Assembly (NCBI GenBank): GCA_022446795.1
Contig: JAKVBX010000004.1
Coordinates: 1 to 64,000 of the forward strand
Origin: Phycisphaerales bacterium
Lineage (GTDB): Bacteria; Planctomycetota; Phycisphaerae; Phycisphaerales; SM1A02
DNA: 64,000 bases
Direction: 5' to 3'
Under the pieces are notes generated by a model, which searched no databases, was not told the DNA's origin, and saw nothing but the letters and a program-made list of their open reading frames with translations. Each line of letters begins with the position of its first letter. The stretch's first letter is position 1. The position numbers and the translations under genes were made by a program. Positions 17,229 through 26,192 of the stretch are shown in pieces.

Positions 17229-18290
17229 TCAGCCCTGCTCCCGCTTGAGTTGGGCCTTGTAGTCCTGGAGCGTCCGATTGAACTGTTCCTTGCGGTTCTT
17301 GGGCGCCTGGTAGTAGGCCTCGCGCTGCAGATCGACCGCCTGCTTGGTCTCACCTCGAGCCAATCGGATCTTGGCCTCCGAAGCAATCAGGTTGGGTTCC
17401 TTGAGGCCACCGGAGGCACGGGCCGCGCTGATCAGTGTGATCGCCGCATCCATGTTCCGCTTGTCGTCCGGAACATCGGGATCCAGCGCGATCTTCTCCG
17501 CCATCCAGGAAAGCAGTACCGGATCGTCACGCCGCGTTGTCGTGAGAATGATCGCGTCCATGTAGGCCTTCTCGGGATTGCCCCGATCAAGCAATTCGAC
17601 ATCGAACCGCTCCATGTACAGGTCCGCGAAGATCTTCGGGTTGTTCATCAGCAACTTGTCCGAGATGCGGTAGTACTCGTCCCAGTTCTTGATGGAGCGG
17701 GCACGCGAGATGGCATCGAGGTGCCGTTTCGCGGCAGTCACGGTCTTGTGGTCATATCGACCTCGGACGACCTTGGCCAGGATGTCATCGAATCGACGAT
17801 CGAATGGACTGCCGATGTACTGGATGCGTCCTTCCTGTCCGACGATGAAGACGGTCGGAATGCCATTCTGCTTGGCGGCTGCCATCCAATCCTTGTGGAT
17901 CTTCCCGTCGTCATCGAGTGCAACGAAGTACTCCATGCGGTTGCCCTGCCGCTGCACGAAACGCTTGACGTCACTCTTGGACTGCGCATCATCCGGCTGG
18001 GTCACGCCCACGACGCTCAACTGGTCGAGGCCGTACTTGTCCTGCAACTTGGTCAGGTGCGGAATGGACCGCTTGCACGGACCGCACCAGGTGGCCCAGA
18101 ACTCCACCACGAGCGGCTTGTCGCCAACCGAGGGGGACTCGTCTTCCAACTGCTTGACCCAGGTATGACCCGCGAGCCCCGGGGCCTGGGCCCCGACCTT
18201 CAGGTCATCCTTGGCCCCAAGCGCCATCGGTGCCGCCAGGGCCACCGTTGCCGCAAGCATGAACTGTCCGAGCCGTCGTTCGTGAAACAT
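17229..18290 (-). CDS. TlpA-like exported thioredoxin-fold protein
   Basis: A 353-residue protein. The start at 18290 is well supported: GGAGG 8 nt upstream and a signal peptide right after (FMLAATVALAAPMALGA). Residues about 30-170 are a TlpA/ResA-type thioredoxin domain with the redox pair WCGPC (Cys69 and Cys72) and the cis-Pro motif GIPTVFIV. The remaining ~180 residues are helical, charged and TPR-like (KQAVDLQREAYYQAPKNRKE), which is unusual for simple TlpA proteins. It probably reduces or carries disulfides outside the cytoplasm. The tail may bind a partner. It lies between pgk and rpe, with no cytochrome-maturation genes nearby. Confidence 0.82.
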   Translation of the reverse strand: MFHERRLGQFMLAATVALAAPMALGAKDDLKVGAQAPGLAGHTWVKQLEDESPSVGDKPLVVEFWATWCGPCKRSIPHLTKLQDKYGLDQLSVVGVTQPDDAQSKSDVKRFVQRQGNRMEYFVALDDDGKIHKDWMAAAKQNGIPTVFIVGQEGRIQYIGSPFDRRFDDILAKVVRGRYDHKTVTAAKRHLDAISRARSIKNWDEYYRISDKLLMNNPKIFADLYMERFDVELLDRGNPEKAYMDAIILTTTRRDDPVLLSWMAEKIALDPDVPDDKRNMDAAITLISAARASGGLKEPNLIASEAKIRLARGETKQAVDLQREAYYQAPKNRKEQFNRTLQDYKAQLKREQG

Positions 18291-18363
18291 CACCGGTTCC
18301 TCCAAAGTCTGCCCGCTTGGGCCAATTGCAGATGGGTATCGTGCGCAGCCGCACCCCCCTCCG

Positions 18364-18369
18364 AGTATA
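18364..18369 (-). promoter_or_regulatory. Candidate -10 element upstream of the TlpA-like gene
   Basis: TATACT reads on the minus strand (18369-18364) in the 124-bp gap between pgk and the TlpA-like gene, about 75 bp before its start. I see no convincing -35 hexamer 16-18 bp upstream. The same TATACT occurs before the P-type ATPase and putA genes. Confidence 0.35.
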
Positions 18370-18414
18370 GCCGCCCACCGGGCCGTTTCCGCCCCGGAAC
18401 AGGGCCAACGGGAA

Positions 18415-19623
18415 TCAAGCCTCCTCGAGCAGCTCGACGCTCCGGAAGGACTTGCCCTCCAGCAATTCCAGGCTGGCACCACCGCCCGTCGAAACATGGC
18501 TGAACTTGCTTGCCAGCCCCAACGCCTCGACCGCGGCAGCCGTCTCCCCGCCCCCGACGATGCTGACCGCCCGGTGCCGGGTGGCCTTCACGATTCCCTC
18601 GGCCACCGCACGGGTCCCCTCGTCAAACGGGGGCTTCTCGAAGACGCCCAGTGGTCCGTTCCAGACCACCGTCTTGGCCGATGCAATCTCCCGGCTCCAC
18701 TCGTCGGCCGTCTCCGGGCCGATGTCCAGGCCCATCAGGCCCGGCGGAATGCCCAGTTCACATGAGCGGGCATGCTCACCGTCATCCATCGATTCGGCGC
18801 ACCGGTGATCCCCGGGCAGGCGAATCACCTTTCCAGCGTCGTTGGCCTGGGCCAGCAAGGCGGAAGCCATGTCGACCATGTCCTCCTCGACGAGACTGCT
18901 GCCGACGGCCAGTCCCTGCGACTTCATGAAGGTGTAGGCCATCGCGCCGCCGACCAGGATGACATCCACCCGGTCGAGCAAGTGACGGATCGCGCCGATC
19001 TTGTCCGACACCTTGGCGCCGCCAAGCACCGCGTAGAAGGGCGACTTGGCCTCCTCGACCGCGGTCGAGAGGTACTCCAGTTCCTTGAGCATCAACAGTC
19101 CGGCAACCCGCGGACGATCACCCATGTGCTCGGGCACGCCGACCATGGAGGCATGATCGCGGTGAGCCGTACCGAAGGCATCATTCACGTAGATGTCGGC
19201 ATGGGCCGCCAGTGAATCTGCAAACCCCGCGTCGTTCCCCTTCTCCTCCCCGTGAAAGCGGAGGTTCTCAAGCACGACAACGCCACCGGGTTGCAGGGCC
19301 GCCACCGAGGCCTTCGACTCGGGACCGACGCAATCACCGGCAAAGGTCACCGGGTGCTTGGGCCCAAGCAAGTCGGCCAGTCGATCGGCCGCCGGCTTGA
19401 GGCTGAACGAGGGCTCCTCACCAGTTCCCTTGGGACGGCCCAGGTGGCTCATGAGAATCAGCCGTCCACCGCCTTCAACGACCTGGCGAATACTCGGAAG
19501 GGCCATCTGGATCCGGCGATCATCCATGACGCCGCCCTGGGCATCCAGCGGGACATTGAAATCCACTCGCATGAGGACCCGCTGATCCTTGCAGGACAGA
19601 TCCTTGATCGACTTCTTTCGCAT
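18415..19623 (-). CDS. pgk: Phosphoglycerate kinase
   Basis: A 402-residue glycolytic kinase that makes ATP from 1,3-bisphosphoglycerate. Motifs: RVDFNVPLD, ILMSHLGRPKG, the FYAVLGGAKVSDKIG and VILVGGAMAYTF segments, WNGPLGVFEKPPFDEGT and the nucleotide-site VGGGETAAAVEALG. The start at 19623 is chosen for GGAGAG 6 nt upstream; residues further upstream in frame overlap miaA on the other strand and are not Pgk-like. It heads the long minus-strand run and is divergent from miaA with 76 bp between. Confidence 0.97.
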   Translation of the reverse strand: MRKKSIKDLSCKDQRVLMRVDFNVPLDAQGGVMDDRRIQMALPSIRQVVEGGGRLILMSHLGRPKGTGEEPSFSLKPAADRLADLLGPKHPVTFAGDCVGPESKASVAALQPGGVVVLENLRFHGEEKGNDAGFADSLAAHADIYVNDAFGTAHRDHASMVGVPEHMGDRPRVAGLLMLKELEYLSTAVEEAKSPFYAVLGGAKVSDKIGAIRHLLDRVDVILVGGAMAYTFMKSQGLAVGSSLVEEDMVDMASALLAQANDAGKVIRLPGDHRCAESMDDGEHARSCELGIPPGLMGLDIGPETADEWSREIASAKTVVWNGPLGVFEKPPFDEGTRAVAEGIVKATRHRAVSIVGGGETAAAVEALGLASKFSHVSTGGGASLELLEGKSFRSVELLEEA

Positions 19624-19699
19624 GGGGAACTCTCCAGCGGCGTACGGTACCTTCTCGTGGAGTCCCTTGATCAGGGGTCCATCCGCAGCATCGAAACCC

Positions 19700-20656
19700 A
19701 TGACCCAGGCCCCATCCACTCCTGCAGCGATCCTGGTCGTCGGACCCACCGCCGGTGGCAAGACCGAGATCTCCCTGGCCCTGGCCGCGGCCCTGCCGCG
19801 TGGCGCGGAGTGCATCTGCGCCGACTCGATGCAGGTCTATCGCGGTATGGACATCGGCACGGCCAAGCCCACGGCGGAGGAGCAGGCGACCGTTCCTCAT
19901 CATCTGCTGGACGTCGTGGATCCCGATGAGCCCTTCACGGTTGACCACTGGCTGGACCTGGCAGAGCAGGCCGTGGCAGACATCCGGTCACGAGGCCACC
20001 ACCCGATACTGGTGGGCGGCACCAACCTCTACGTGCAGTCCTTCCTGTGCGGCCTCATGGATGGCCCCGGCCCCGATGACACCCTGCGTGAAGAGCTCCA
20101 CGCGTTCAGCAGCAGCCAACTCCGCGAGGAACTGGAACGGGTCGATCCCGAGGCGGCATCCCGGATTCACCTGAACGACCGTCGACGGACAATCCGCGCG
20201 ATCGAGGTCTACCGATTGACGGGAACGCCCATCTCGGACTGGCAGGTCCAGTGGGAGAACCGTGGCCCCCGCGCGGACACGCTGCTGCTGGGCCTGGACT
20301 ACCCGGCCGAAGTCATCAACCCCAGGATCAACGCCAGGGTGCGAGCCATGATGGACGAGGGCCTCCTCGAGGAGGTCCGGACCCTGCACCGCGAGAGGAA
20401 GCTCGGCCCGCAGGCCGTGGAAGCCCTCGGCTACCGCCAGTTGGTCGACCACCTCGAGGACCGGCTGAGCCTGGAGGAGGCCGTCGAGCAGATCAAGATC
20501 CGGACTCGCCGGTTCGCCAAGCAGCAGCGGACCTGGTTGAAGAGATTCCTGGCAGAGGTTGGGGGAACGTGGATCGACTGCAGCAAAAAGGGCACTCAAG
20601 ATATTGTCGATCAAGCAGTTACGTCGATTCTTAAGAAGCCCGAATTAGGGGGGTAG
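19700..20656 (+). CDS. miaA: tRNA dimethylallyltransferase
   Basis: A 318-residue enzyme that transfers a dimethylallyl group to A37 of tRNAs reading codons that start with U. The P-loop GPTAGGKT, DSMQVYRGMDIGTAKP, HHLLDVVDPDEPF, LVGGTNLYV, ALGYRQL and RRFAKQQRTW match the family in order. The start at 19700 places the P-loop about 15 residues in, as usual. Upstream in-frame codons overlap the divergent pgk. Its substrate, DMAPP, comes from the pathway in which the nearby ispG and dxs act. Confidence 0.96.
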   Translation: MTQAPSTPAAILVVGPTAGGKTEISLALAAALPRGAECICADSMQVYRGMDIGTAKPTAEEQATVPHHLLDVVDPDEPFTVDHWLDLAEQAVADIRSRGHHPILVGGTNLYVQSFLCGLMDGPGPDDTLREELHAFSSSQLREELERVDPEAASRIHLNDRRRTIRAIEVYRLTGTPISDWQVQWENRGPRADTLLLGLDYPAEVINPRINARVRAMMDEGLLEEVRTLHRERKLGPQAVEALGYRQLVDHLEDRLSLEEAVEQIKIRTRRFAKQQRTWLKRFLAEVGGTWIDCSKKGTQDIVDQAVTSILKKPELGG

Positions 20657-20667
20657 ACCGGCCCCCC
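20648..20667 (+). terminator. GC hairpin at the miaA stop
   Basis: GGGGGG (20648-20653) and CCCCCC (20662-20667) can pair around an 8-nt loop that includes the miaA stop codon. No U-tract follows, so this is at best a weak terminator or an RNA 3'-end-stabilising hairpin. Confidence 0.3.
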
Positions 20668-20693
20668 ACCGGGTTCGATCTGGAAATTCTGGC

Positions 20694-20724
20694 TTGACAG
20701 ACCGTCTTGGGCCGTTTCAATACT
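20694..20724 (+). promoter_or_regulatory. topA: Candidate topA promoter
   Basis: A perfect TTGACA (20694-20699) is followed after 19 bp by AATACT (20719-20724), matching TATAAT at four positions. The spacing is longer than ideal. A start near 20731 would give a leader of about 85 nt carrying two competing hairpins. Confidence 0.45.
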
Positions 20725-20757
20725 GCCCCGACACGGAATCTCATACTTCTATACAGG

Positions 20758-20785
20758 CCGCAAGGGGCTGCGGACCGATGCCCCT
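20758..20785 (+). promoter_or_regulatory. topA: Mutually exclusive hairpins in the topA leader
   Basis: CCGCA (20758-20762) pairs with TGCGG (20769-20773). AGGGGC (20763-20768) can instead pair with GCCCCT (20780-20785). The loop of the first hairpin is the left arm of the second, and the right arm of the first is the loop of the second, so the two cannot form together. This could affect topA expression. It may also be chance in GC-rich DNA. Confidence 0.35.
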
Positions 20786-20814
20786 AACTCAGAAAAGACG
20801 CCCCTGCCCTTCCC

Positions 20815-23415
20815 ATGTCCAAGAACCTCGTCATCGTGGAATCGCCTGCCAAGGCCAAGACCATCTCCCGGTACCTCGGGAAGGACTTCGTCGTGGAAGC
20901 CTCCATCGGCCACGTCCGCGATCTTCCCCGGTCGGCCAAGGGTGAGGCTGTGCCTGGCGTGGACCTGGAGAATGACTTCCAGCCGTCCTACGAGGTGACC
21001 TCGGATTCCAAGAAGGTCATCACGAACCTGAAGCGCCTGGCCAAGGCCGCCGAGCAGGTCTGGTTCGCGACGGACCTTGATCGAGAAGGCGAAGCCATTG
21101 CCTGGCACCTGGCCGAGTGCCTCGGTGTCGACCCCGAGCAGGCCCGTCGCGTGAAGTTCAACGCGATCACCAAGGCCGAGATCACCAGGGCCTTCGATAA
21201 ACCGCTTCCCATCGATCTCGATCGCGTCAATGCCCAGCAGACGCGGCGCATCGTTGACCGCATCGTGGGCTACCAGGTCTCACCATTGCTGTGGAAGCGA
21301 GTCGCCCGTGGCCTGAGCGCCGGCCGAGTGCAGTCCGTCGCCGTCCGAATGGTCGTGGAACGCGAGCGAGAGATCCGTGCGTTCGTCCCGGACGAGTTCT
21401 GGCAGGTGAACGGCCACTTCACCGCACAGGCCGACCAGGCGGCAACACTGGCCGAGTCGTGGGACACGTTCATGGCCCAACGGGATGAACGCAACAATGC
21501 ACCGACTCGAAAGAAGCAGATCGAGTGGTTGACCCAGAATGCCGCCATCACCGGCTCCCTTCACGAGATTGACGGCAAGCGATTCGACCTTCGAATGACC
21601 GCGGATGGCTTTGAAGCCACGGGGCCCGACGACAAGAAGCACGGGGACGAATTGCTGGACCTCGCCGACCGCATCGGCCTGAAGGACCCCTCGCTGGAAG
21701 TCACGCCCGATCCAGATGGCAAGGGACCGGCGACCCGGAAGATCAAGATCCTCGGCACGCTGGACCCGGAAGCCCGGTATCGCATCAGCAGCATTGATCG
21801 CAAGCAGTCGCGATCGCGACCGCATGCGCCATTCATCACGACGTCGCTCCAGGCGGCAGCAGCGAACACGCTGGGCTTCACCGCAAAGAGCACGATGGGT
21901 GCCGCCCAGGCGCTCTACCAGGGCATCAAGCTCCCCGGCGAGGGCGAGGTCGGACTGATCACCTACATGCGGACCGACTCGACTCACCTGTCGCCAGAGG
22001 CAATGGAAGCCGCACGTGAGTACATCGGCAAGACCTGCGGCAAGGAGTACCTGCCGGAGAAGGCCATCCAGTACTCCACCACCAGTCGCGATGCCCAGGA
22101 AGCACACGAAGCGATTCGACCGACCGATCCGTCGCGACACCCCGACTCACTGCCATCGACCGTCAAGCCCGACCTGCGGAAGCTGTACGGTTTGATCTGG
22201 CGACAGTTCATCTCCAGCCAGATGGTCCACGCGGTCTGGGACCGCACGGACGTCAAGCTCGCCCGGGATGACCGTGACACCGGTGTCATCTTCCGCTGCA
22301 GTGGACGAACACTGGTCTTCGATGGCTTCTACCGCATTGCTGGTACGCCCTCCTCGGATCGGGAGCAGACGTTGCCGCCCATGTCCGAGGGTGATGTCTT
22401 CACGCCCTTCTCGCTTGAACCGGACCAACGCTTCACCTCGCCGCCACCGCGATACAACGAGGCCAGCCTCGTCAAGAACATGGAGCACGAGGGAATCGGT
22501 CGCCCGTCGACGTATGCCAGCATCATCGACGTGATCCAGAAGCGGGCCTATGTCGAGAAGATCGAGCGGGCCTTCCACCCCACCGACATCGGCGAGGTCG
22601 TGACCGACAAGCTCATCGAGGCCTTCCCGCAGTTGATGGATCTTGGCTACACGCGTTCCATGGAGGCGGATCTCGACCGGATCGCCACCGGCGACGCCAA
22701 CTGGGTCAAGACACTGCACGAGTTCTATGGCCCGTTCGCGGATGCCCTGGACCATGCGCTGGAGAACATGTCGCATGCCCGTGCGGAGACCACGCCGGCA
22801 CCGTATGCCTGTCCGCAGTGCGGGGCCAGGACCGTGTACCGGCTCGGCCGCAACGGCAAGTTCCTGTCCTGCGGCACCTATCCCGATTGCGAATTCGCCA
22901 CGACCGTGGACCGCGAAGGCCGACCACTGCTGCAGCAGACGGTGGACGTGGCATGCTCGGAAGGTTCCGACATGGTCCTCCGCAATGGTCGCTTCGGGCC
23001 CTTCATCGCCTCGGTTCAGTACCCCGACGTCAAGTACGTGGTCAATCTCGACAAGACCGGCGGCATCAAGTACCCGTCGATTCCCCCGTTGCAGACCGAG
23101 TTGCCGTGTTCCAAGTGCGACCGGACGCTCAATCTCCGAAACGGCAAGCGTGGTCCATGGCTGGGTTGCTCGGGCTTCCCCAAGTGCCGCGGACGCGGCA
23201 AGTGGAAGGAAATCGAGGACGCGGAGCGCGAGGCCCTGGAGAAGCAGTTGGCGGCCCACGAGAAAGCCAACCCCCAGCACATCCCCACGCGGATCGACGG
23301 CACGCCGATTCCCGAGGGAACACCGTCTTCGGAACTGCTCCTGCCGGGACAGCAGGCGGACCTGCCGATTCACCCGGAAGCCGCCGCCGAGCAGCAGGAT
23401 CCACATGCCGCCTGA
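20815..23415 (+). CDS. topA: DNA topoisomerase I (type IA)
   Basis: An 866-residue enzyme that relaxes negative supercoils. The Toprim domain opens the protein (NLVIVESPAKAKTISRYLG; FATDLDREGEAIAWHL with the metal-binding acids). The active-site tyrosine is Tyr384 in LITYMRTDSTHLS. C-terminal zinc-ribbon repeats follow: a complete one (ACPQCG...SCGTYPDC), a middle one that has lost its Cys set (LRNGRFGPFIASVQYP) and a complete last one (LPCSKCD...GCSGFPKC). The start at 20815 is the first codon of the conserved N-terminus. No clear Shine-Dalgarno sequence precedes it. The last eleven bases overlap the TetR gene. Confidence 0.97.
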   Translation: MSKNLVIVESPAKAKTISRYLGKDFVVEASIGHVRDLPRSAKGEAVPGVDLENDFQPSYEVTSDSKKVITNLKRLAKAAEQVWFATDLDREGEAIAWHLAECLGVDPEQARRVKFNAITKAEITRAFDKPLPIDLDRVNAQQTRRIVDRIVGYQVSPLLWKRVARGLSAGRVQSVAVRMVVEREREIRAFVPDEFWQVNGHFTAQADQAATLAESWDTFMAQRDERNNAPTRKKQIEWLTQNAAITGSLHEIDGKRFDLRMTADGFEATGPDDKKHGDELLDLADRIGLKDPSLEVTPDPDGKGPATRKIKILGTLDPEARYRISSIDRKQSRSRPHAPFITTSLQAAAANTLGFTAKSTMGAAQALYQGIKLPGEGEVGLITYMRTDSTHLSPEAMEAAREYIGKTCGKEYLPEKAIQYSTTSRDAQEAHEAIRPTDPSRHPDSLPSTVKPDLRKLYGLIWRQFISSQMVHAVWDRTDVKLARDDRDTGVIFRCSGRTLVFDGFYRIAGTPSSDREQTLPPMSEGDVFTPFSLEPDQRFTSPPPRYNEASLVKNMEHEGIGRPSTYASIIDVIQKRAYVEKIERAFHPTDIGEVVTDKLIEAFPQLMDLGYTRSMEADLDRIATGDANWVKTLHEFYGPFADALDHALENMSHARAETTPAPYACPQCGARTVYRLGRNGKFLSCGTYPDCEFATTVDREGRPLLQQTVDVACSEGSDMVLRNGRFGPFIASVQYPDVKYVVNLDKTGGIKYPSIPPLQTELPCSKCDRTLNLRNGKRGPWLGCSGFPKCRGRGKWKEIEDAEREALEKQLAAHEKANPQHIPTRIDGTPIPEGTPSSELLLPGQQADLPIHPEAAAEQQDPHAA

Positions 23416-23860
23416 GCCCCCGACGCCTCCCGCGACGCGACTGCCCGCGGCTGAACGACGGGACTCGATCCTCGACGCAGCGGAACTGGTCTTTGTCCGT
23501 TCCGGCTACCACGGGACCACCACGCGGGACCTGGCCCAGGCCTGTGGCGTGACCGAACCCGTCCTGTACCGACACTTCGCGGGCAAGGACGACCTGTTCG
23601 TGGCGGTCGTCACGAGAATGATCGATGACGCCATCGACACCGTCATGACCCCGGGATCCCCAGGCTCACGTGATCGCGCCATCCAGCGAGCCCTGGAAGC
23701 GGTCCTGCTGGCTGATCACGACGACGCCGCGATGGTGGTCCGGGAGCGGCGTTCCGACCTGGAGTCCGCGTTCGCCACCACCGGGAACCGGGATGGCGGG
23801 GAGGAACTGGCCAAGCGGCTCGGGATGCTGATCCTGGAGCGACTGGACGGCGATGCCTGA
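23405..23860 (+). CDS. TetR-family transcriptional regulator
   Basis: A 151-residue DNA-binding protein. Residues about 15-60 form the TetR helix-turn-helix: RDSILDAAELVFVRSGYHGT, TTRDLAQACGVTEPVLYRHF and AGKDDLFVAVV. The ligand-binding part is only ~90 residues, shorter than the usual ~130. The start at 23405 has AGGA 5 nt upstream and overlaps the topA end by 11 nt, so the two are probably co-transcribed. Long in-frame sequence before this start is topA shadow. The target and inducer are unknown. The next gene is ispG, about 40 bp on. Confidence 0.85.
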   Translation: MPPEPPTPPATRLPAAERRDSILDAAELVFVRSGYHGTTTRDLAQACGVTEPVLYRHFAGKDDLFVAVVTRMIDDAIDTVMTPGSPGSRDRAIQRALEAVLLADHDDAAMVVRERRSDLESAFATTGNRDGGEELAKRLGMLILERLDGDA

Positions 23861-23888
23861 GAATGCCGGGCCGAGCCGCTGGCACTGC

Positions 23889-23894
23889 TACAAT
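23889..23894 (+). promoter_or_regulatory. ispG: -10 element for a possible leaderless ispG transcript
   Basis: TACAAT (23889-23894) ends 7 nt before the ATG at 23902, the spacing expected if transcription starts at or next to the start codon. There is no Shine-Dalgarno sequence before this ATG and no clear -35. See the finding on leaderless starts. Confidence 0.4.
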
Positions 23895-23901
23895 CAACGC
23901 G

Positions 23902-25155
23902 ATGCTCGAACGCCGGAAAACACGTCAGATCAGCATCGGAAACGAGCGAACCGGCATCGTCCGCGTGGGTGGCGATGCCCCGGTATCGGTCCAGACGATG
24001 ACCGCCGGGTACACCTATGACGTCGATGCGTGCGTGGCGGAGATCAACCGCCTCGCGGAAGGCGGTGCCGATGTCGTTCGAGTCGCCGTCCCACAGCGCA
24101 AGGACACCGAGGCACTCAAGGACATCCTGGACCAGACCTCGGTTCCAATCGTCGCCGACGTTCACTTCCACTACAAGCGAGCACTGGAAGCCATCGAGGC
24201 CGGGGTCCACAAGATCCGACTCAATCCCGGGAACATCTCTGACCGGGAACAGGTCAACAGTGTCATCGATGCCTGCCGTGAACGAGGCCTGCCCATCCGC
24301 GTCGGCGTCAACGAAGGCTCCATCATCGAGCGCAAGGACAAGGCCCTGCGACTCGAAGAACTGGGCAAGTTCTTCGCCGACCGCCGCCAGGGACACCTCA
24401 TCGCGCTGATGATCGCGAAGCTCGAGGAGTACATGGAGATCTTCGAGGCACAGGACTTCCACGATGTCTGCATCAGTGCCAAGTCGATGGATCCCCGCCT
24501 CGTCCTTGATGTCTATACCGAGATCAGCAAGCGATTCGACTACCCGCTGCACCTGGGCGTGACGCATGCCGGCCCGAAGGAAACGGGAACGATCCGAAGC
24601 GTTGTCGCCCTGGGAACCCTCCTCGCATCAGGGATCGGTGACACCATCCGAATCTCGTATGCGAACGATCCGATCTACGAGGTCGAGGATGGGCTCGAGA
24701 TGCTCTACTGCCTCGGCCTCCGCGAGCGCAAGGGCGTCGAACTGATCGCGTGCCCGACGTGTGGCCGCATCCAGGTCGACCTGTTTGAACTGGTCCAGGC
24801 CGTTCGCAAGAAGCTCTCGGACGAGATCGAGTTGCCATTGAAAGTCGCGGTCATGGGCTGCATCGTCAATGGTCCCGGCGAAGCCGAAGGCGCCGACGTC
24901 GCGGTCTTCGCCGGCGATCGTCGAGGCATCATCTACGTGCAGGGCGAACGAGTCGCCAATGTTCCCGAGGATGAGATCCTGGACAGCCTGCTCGACGAAT
25001 GCCGTCGCTTCGAGGCGCGTGTGAAGGCCGGCGAGGCCCACCTGGGCGAAAAGGCCGTCGAGATCCTCCCGCCGGATCCCATCGGCGAACTGGGCAGTGG
25101 TGTCGACAAGATCGCCGCAGGCCAGGTTGAACAGCTCACGATCGACGAGTCCTGA
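23902..25155 (+). CDS. ispG: 4-hydroxy-3-methylbut-2-enyl diphosphate synthase
   Basis: A 417-residue iron-sulfur enzyme of the MEP isoprenoid pathway that reduces methylerythritol cyclodiphosphate to HMBPP. The TIM barrel begins with VQTMTAGYTYDVDACVAEIN and RLNPGNIS. The [4Fe-4S] ligands are in ACPTCGRIQVD and VMGCIVNGPGEAEGAD. ATG at 23902 gives the usual N-terminus (RRKTRQISIGN). An ATG 39 bases earlier is possible but adds nonconserved residues. It shares its pathway with dxs and the prenyl synthase a few kilobases away. Confidence 0.96.
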   Translation: MLERRKTRQISIGNERTGIVRVGGDAPVSVQTMTAGYTYDVDACVAEINRLAEGGADVVRVAVPQRKDTEALKDILDQTSVPIVADVHFHYKRALEAIEAGVHKIRLNPGNISDREQVNSVIDACRERGLPIRVGVNEGSIIERKDKALRLEELGKFFADRRQGHLIALMIAKLEEYMEIFEAQDFHDVCISAKSMDPRLVLDVYTEISKRFDYPLHLGVTHAGPKETGTIRSVVALGTLLASGIGDTIRISYANDPIYEVEDGLEMLYCLGLRERKGVELIACPTCGRIQVDLFELVQAVRKKLSDEIELPLKVAVMGCIVNGPGEAEGADVAVFAGDRRGIIYVQGERVANVPEDEILDSLLDECRRFEARVKAGEAHLGEKAVEILPPDPIGELGSGVDKIAAGQVEQLTIDES

Positions 25156-25161
25156 TGCCCG

Positions 25162-25177
25162 GCCAGGTTCCCCTGGC
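25162..25177 (+). terminator. Hairpin after ispG
   Basis: GCCAGG (25162-25167), TTCC loop, CCTGGC (25172-25177): a perfect 6-bp stem starting seven bases after the ispG stop. No U-tract follows, so termination would be weak or factor-assisted. Confidence 0.35.
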
Positions 25178-25238
25178 GATCATGGCGCTCTGTTGCGTCC
25201 GGACCGACCAAGTCACCGTATGATCCGGTGAGGCGTCC

Positions 25239-26189
25239 ATGATGTGCACCACGCGACAAGTTGACTCTCACCGGGGATTCACCCTGATCGAGATGCTGAT
25301 CGTCATCGGCATCATTGCGATTCTCCTGGGCATCATCATGACGGCCATCTCCGGGGTCGGGAGCAAGGCCCGCAAGACGAACGAGCGGAACGAGATCCGC
25401 CAGATCGGCAATGCCTGGATCAAGTACGCGCAGATCCACAAGGACCGGATCACCCCCGGTTGGCTGTCACCCTCGACGCAGAACGAATGGGATACCGTCA
25501 TCACGTATCCGGATGGCACGGTCATCCCACCGGCACCCACGTACGGTGGTGAGCAGCCCAACATCGCCGGCCCCTGGACCTGGCGACTGCTCCCGTACAT
25601 GGAATATGACTTCCGCCTCACCCGAAGTCACCTCCGGGAAGACAACTTCAATCACTGGTCCGACCTGCCGCCCGGCATGAGGCTGGAGATCGCCGAGGCG
25701 CCCGCCTACGGCGTCAATGGATACTTCCTCGGTGGCTGCTGGGACCGGTGGTATGGCAACGTCTCCGGCACGCATCCCCGGCTCCGCAAGGCCCGCGATG
25801 CCAGTGGCAAGAAGGTCAACCTGACCACGCGGAGCCTCTCGATGATGCGGAATCCATCGACGGTCCTGGCCTTCATCTCCAATGCCGCGGGCAAACCGAA
25901 CCAGCCCTTGGCCGCGGAGGACTGGGACGCAGGGCACTACCTGGCGACGCCCCATCGACTCGCCGATGATCGGCTGTGGACCATCAACGAGGGTCTCGAT
26001 GTTCAGATGCTCGACGGACGGTCTGGCCCCATTGGCCGCTACGGTGGACCGCCAGTCACGTGGCACCCCGACGGACACGTGGACGCGTTCTCGCTGCAGG
26101 AACTGCTCGACCAGCGGTTGTGGATCGACCAGGCCGAAGACCTGCCCGGGTACGCCGCGGAGCACTACACCTACACCGAAGGGGACTGA
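25239..26189 (+). CDS. Type II secretion/type IV pilus-like pseudopilin
   Basis: A 316-residue prepilin-like protein. The type III signal is textbook: SHRGFTLIEMLIVIGIIAIL, with the Gly/Phe cleavage site and the Glu at position +5, then one membrane/assembly helix. The C-terminal ~250 residues are rich in Trp, Pro and Gly with motifs such as GPWTWRLLPYMEYDF and TWHPDGHVDAFS. They resemble the large planctomycete prepilin-like families that end in an H-x-D-G type motif. GAGG lies upstream of the ATG at 25239. It is convergent with a gene that carries an inserted GspG-like segment, an intriguing pairing. No secretion ATPase or prepilin peptidase is in the window. Confidence 0.82.
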   Translation: MMCTTRQVDSHRGFTLIEMLIVIGIIAILLGIIMTAISGVGSKARKTNERNEIRQIGNAWIKYAQIHKDRITPGWLSPSTQNEWDTVITYPDGTVIPPAPTYGGEQPNIAGPWTWRLLPYMEYDFRLTRSHLREDNFNHWSDLPPGMRLEIAEAPAYGVNGYFLGGCWDRWYGNVSGTHPRLRKARDASGKKVNLTTRSLSMMRNPSTVLAFISNAAGKPNQPLAAEDWDAGHYLATPHRLADDRLWTINEGLDVQMLDGRSGPIGRYGGPPVTWHPDGHVDAFSLQELLDQRLWIDQAEDLPGYAAEHYTYTEGD

Positions 26190-26192
26190 CGG

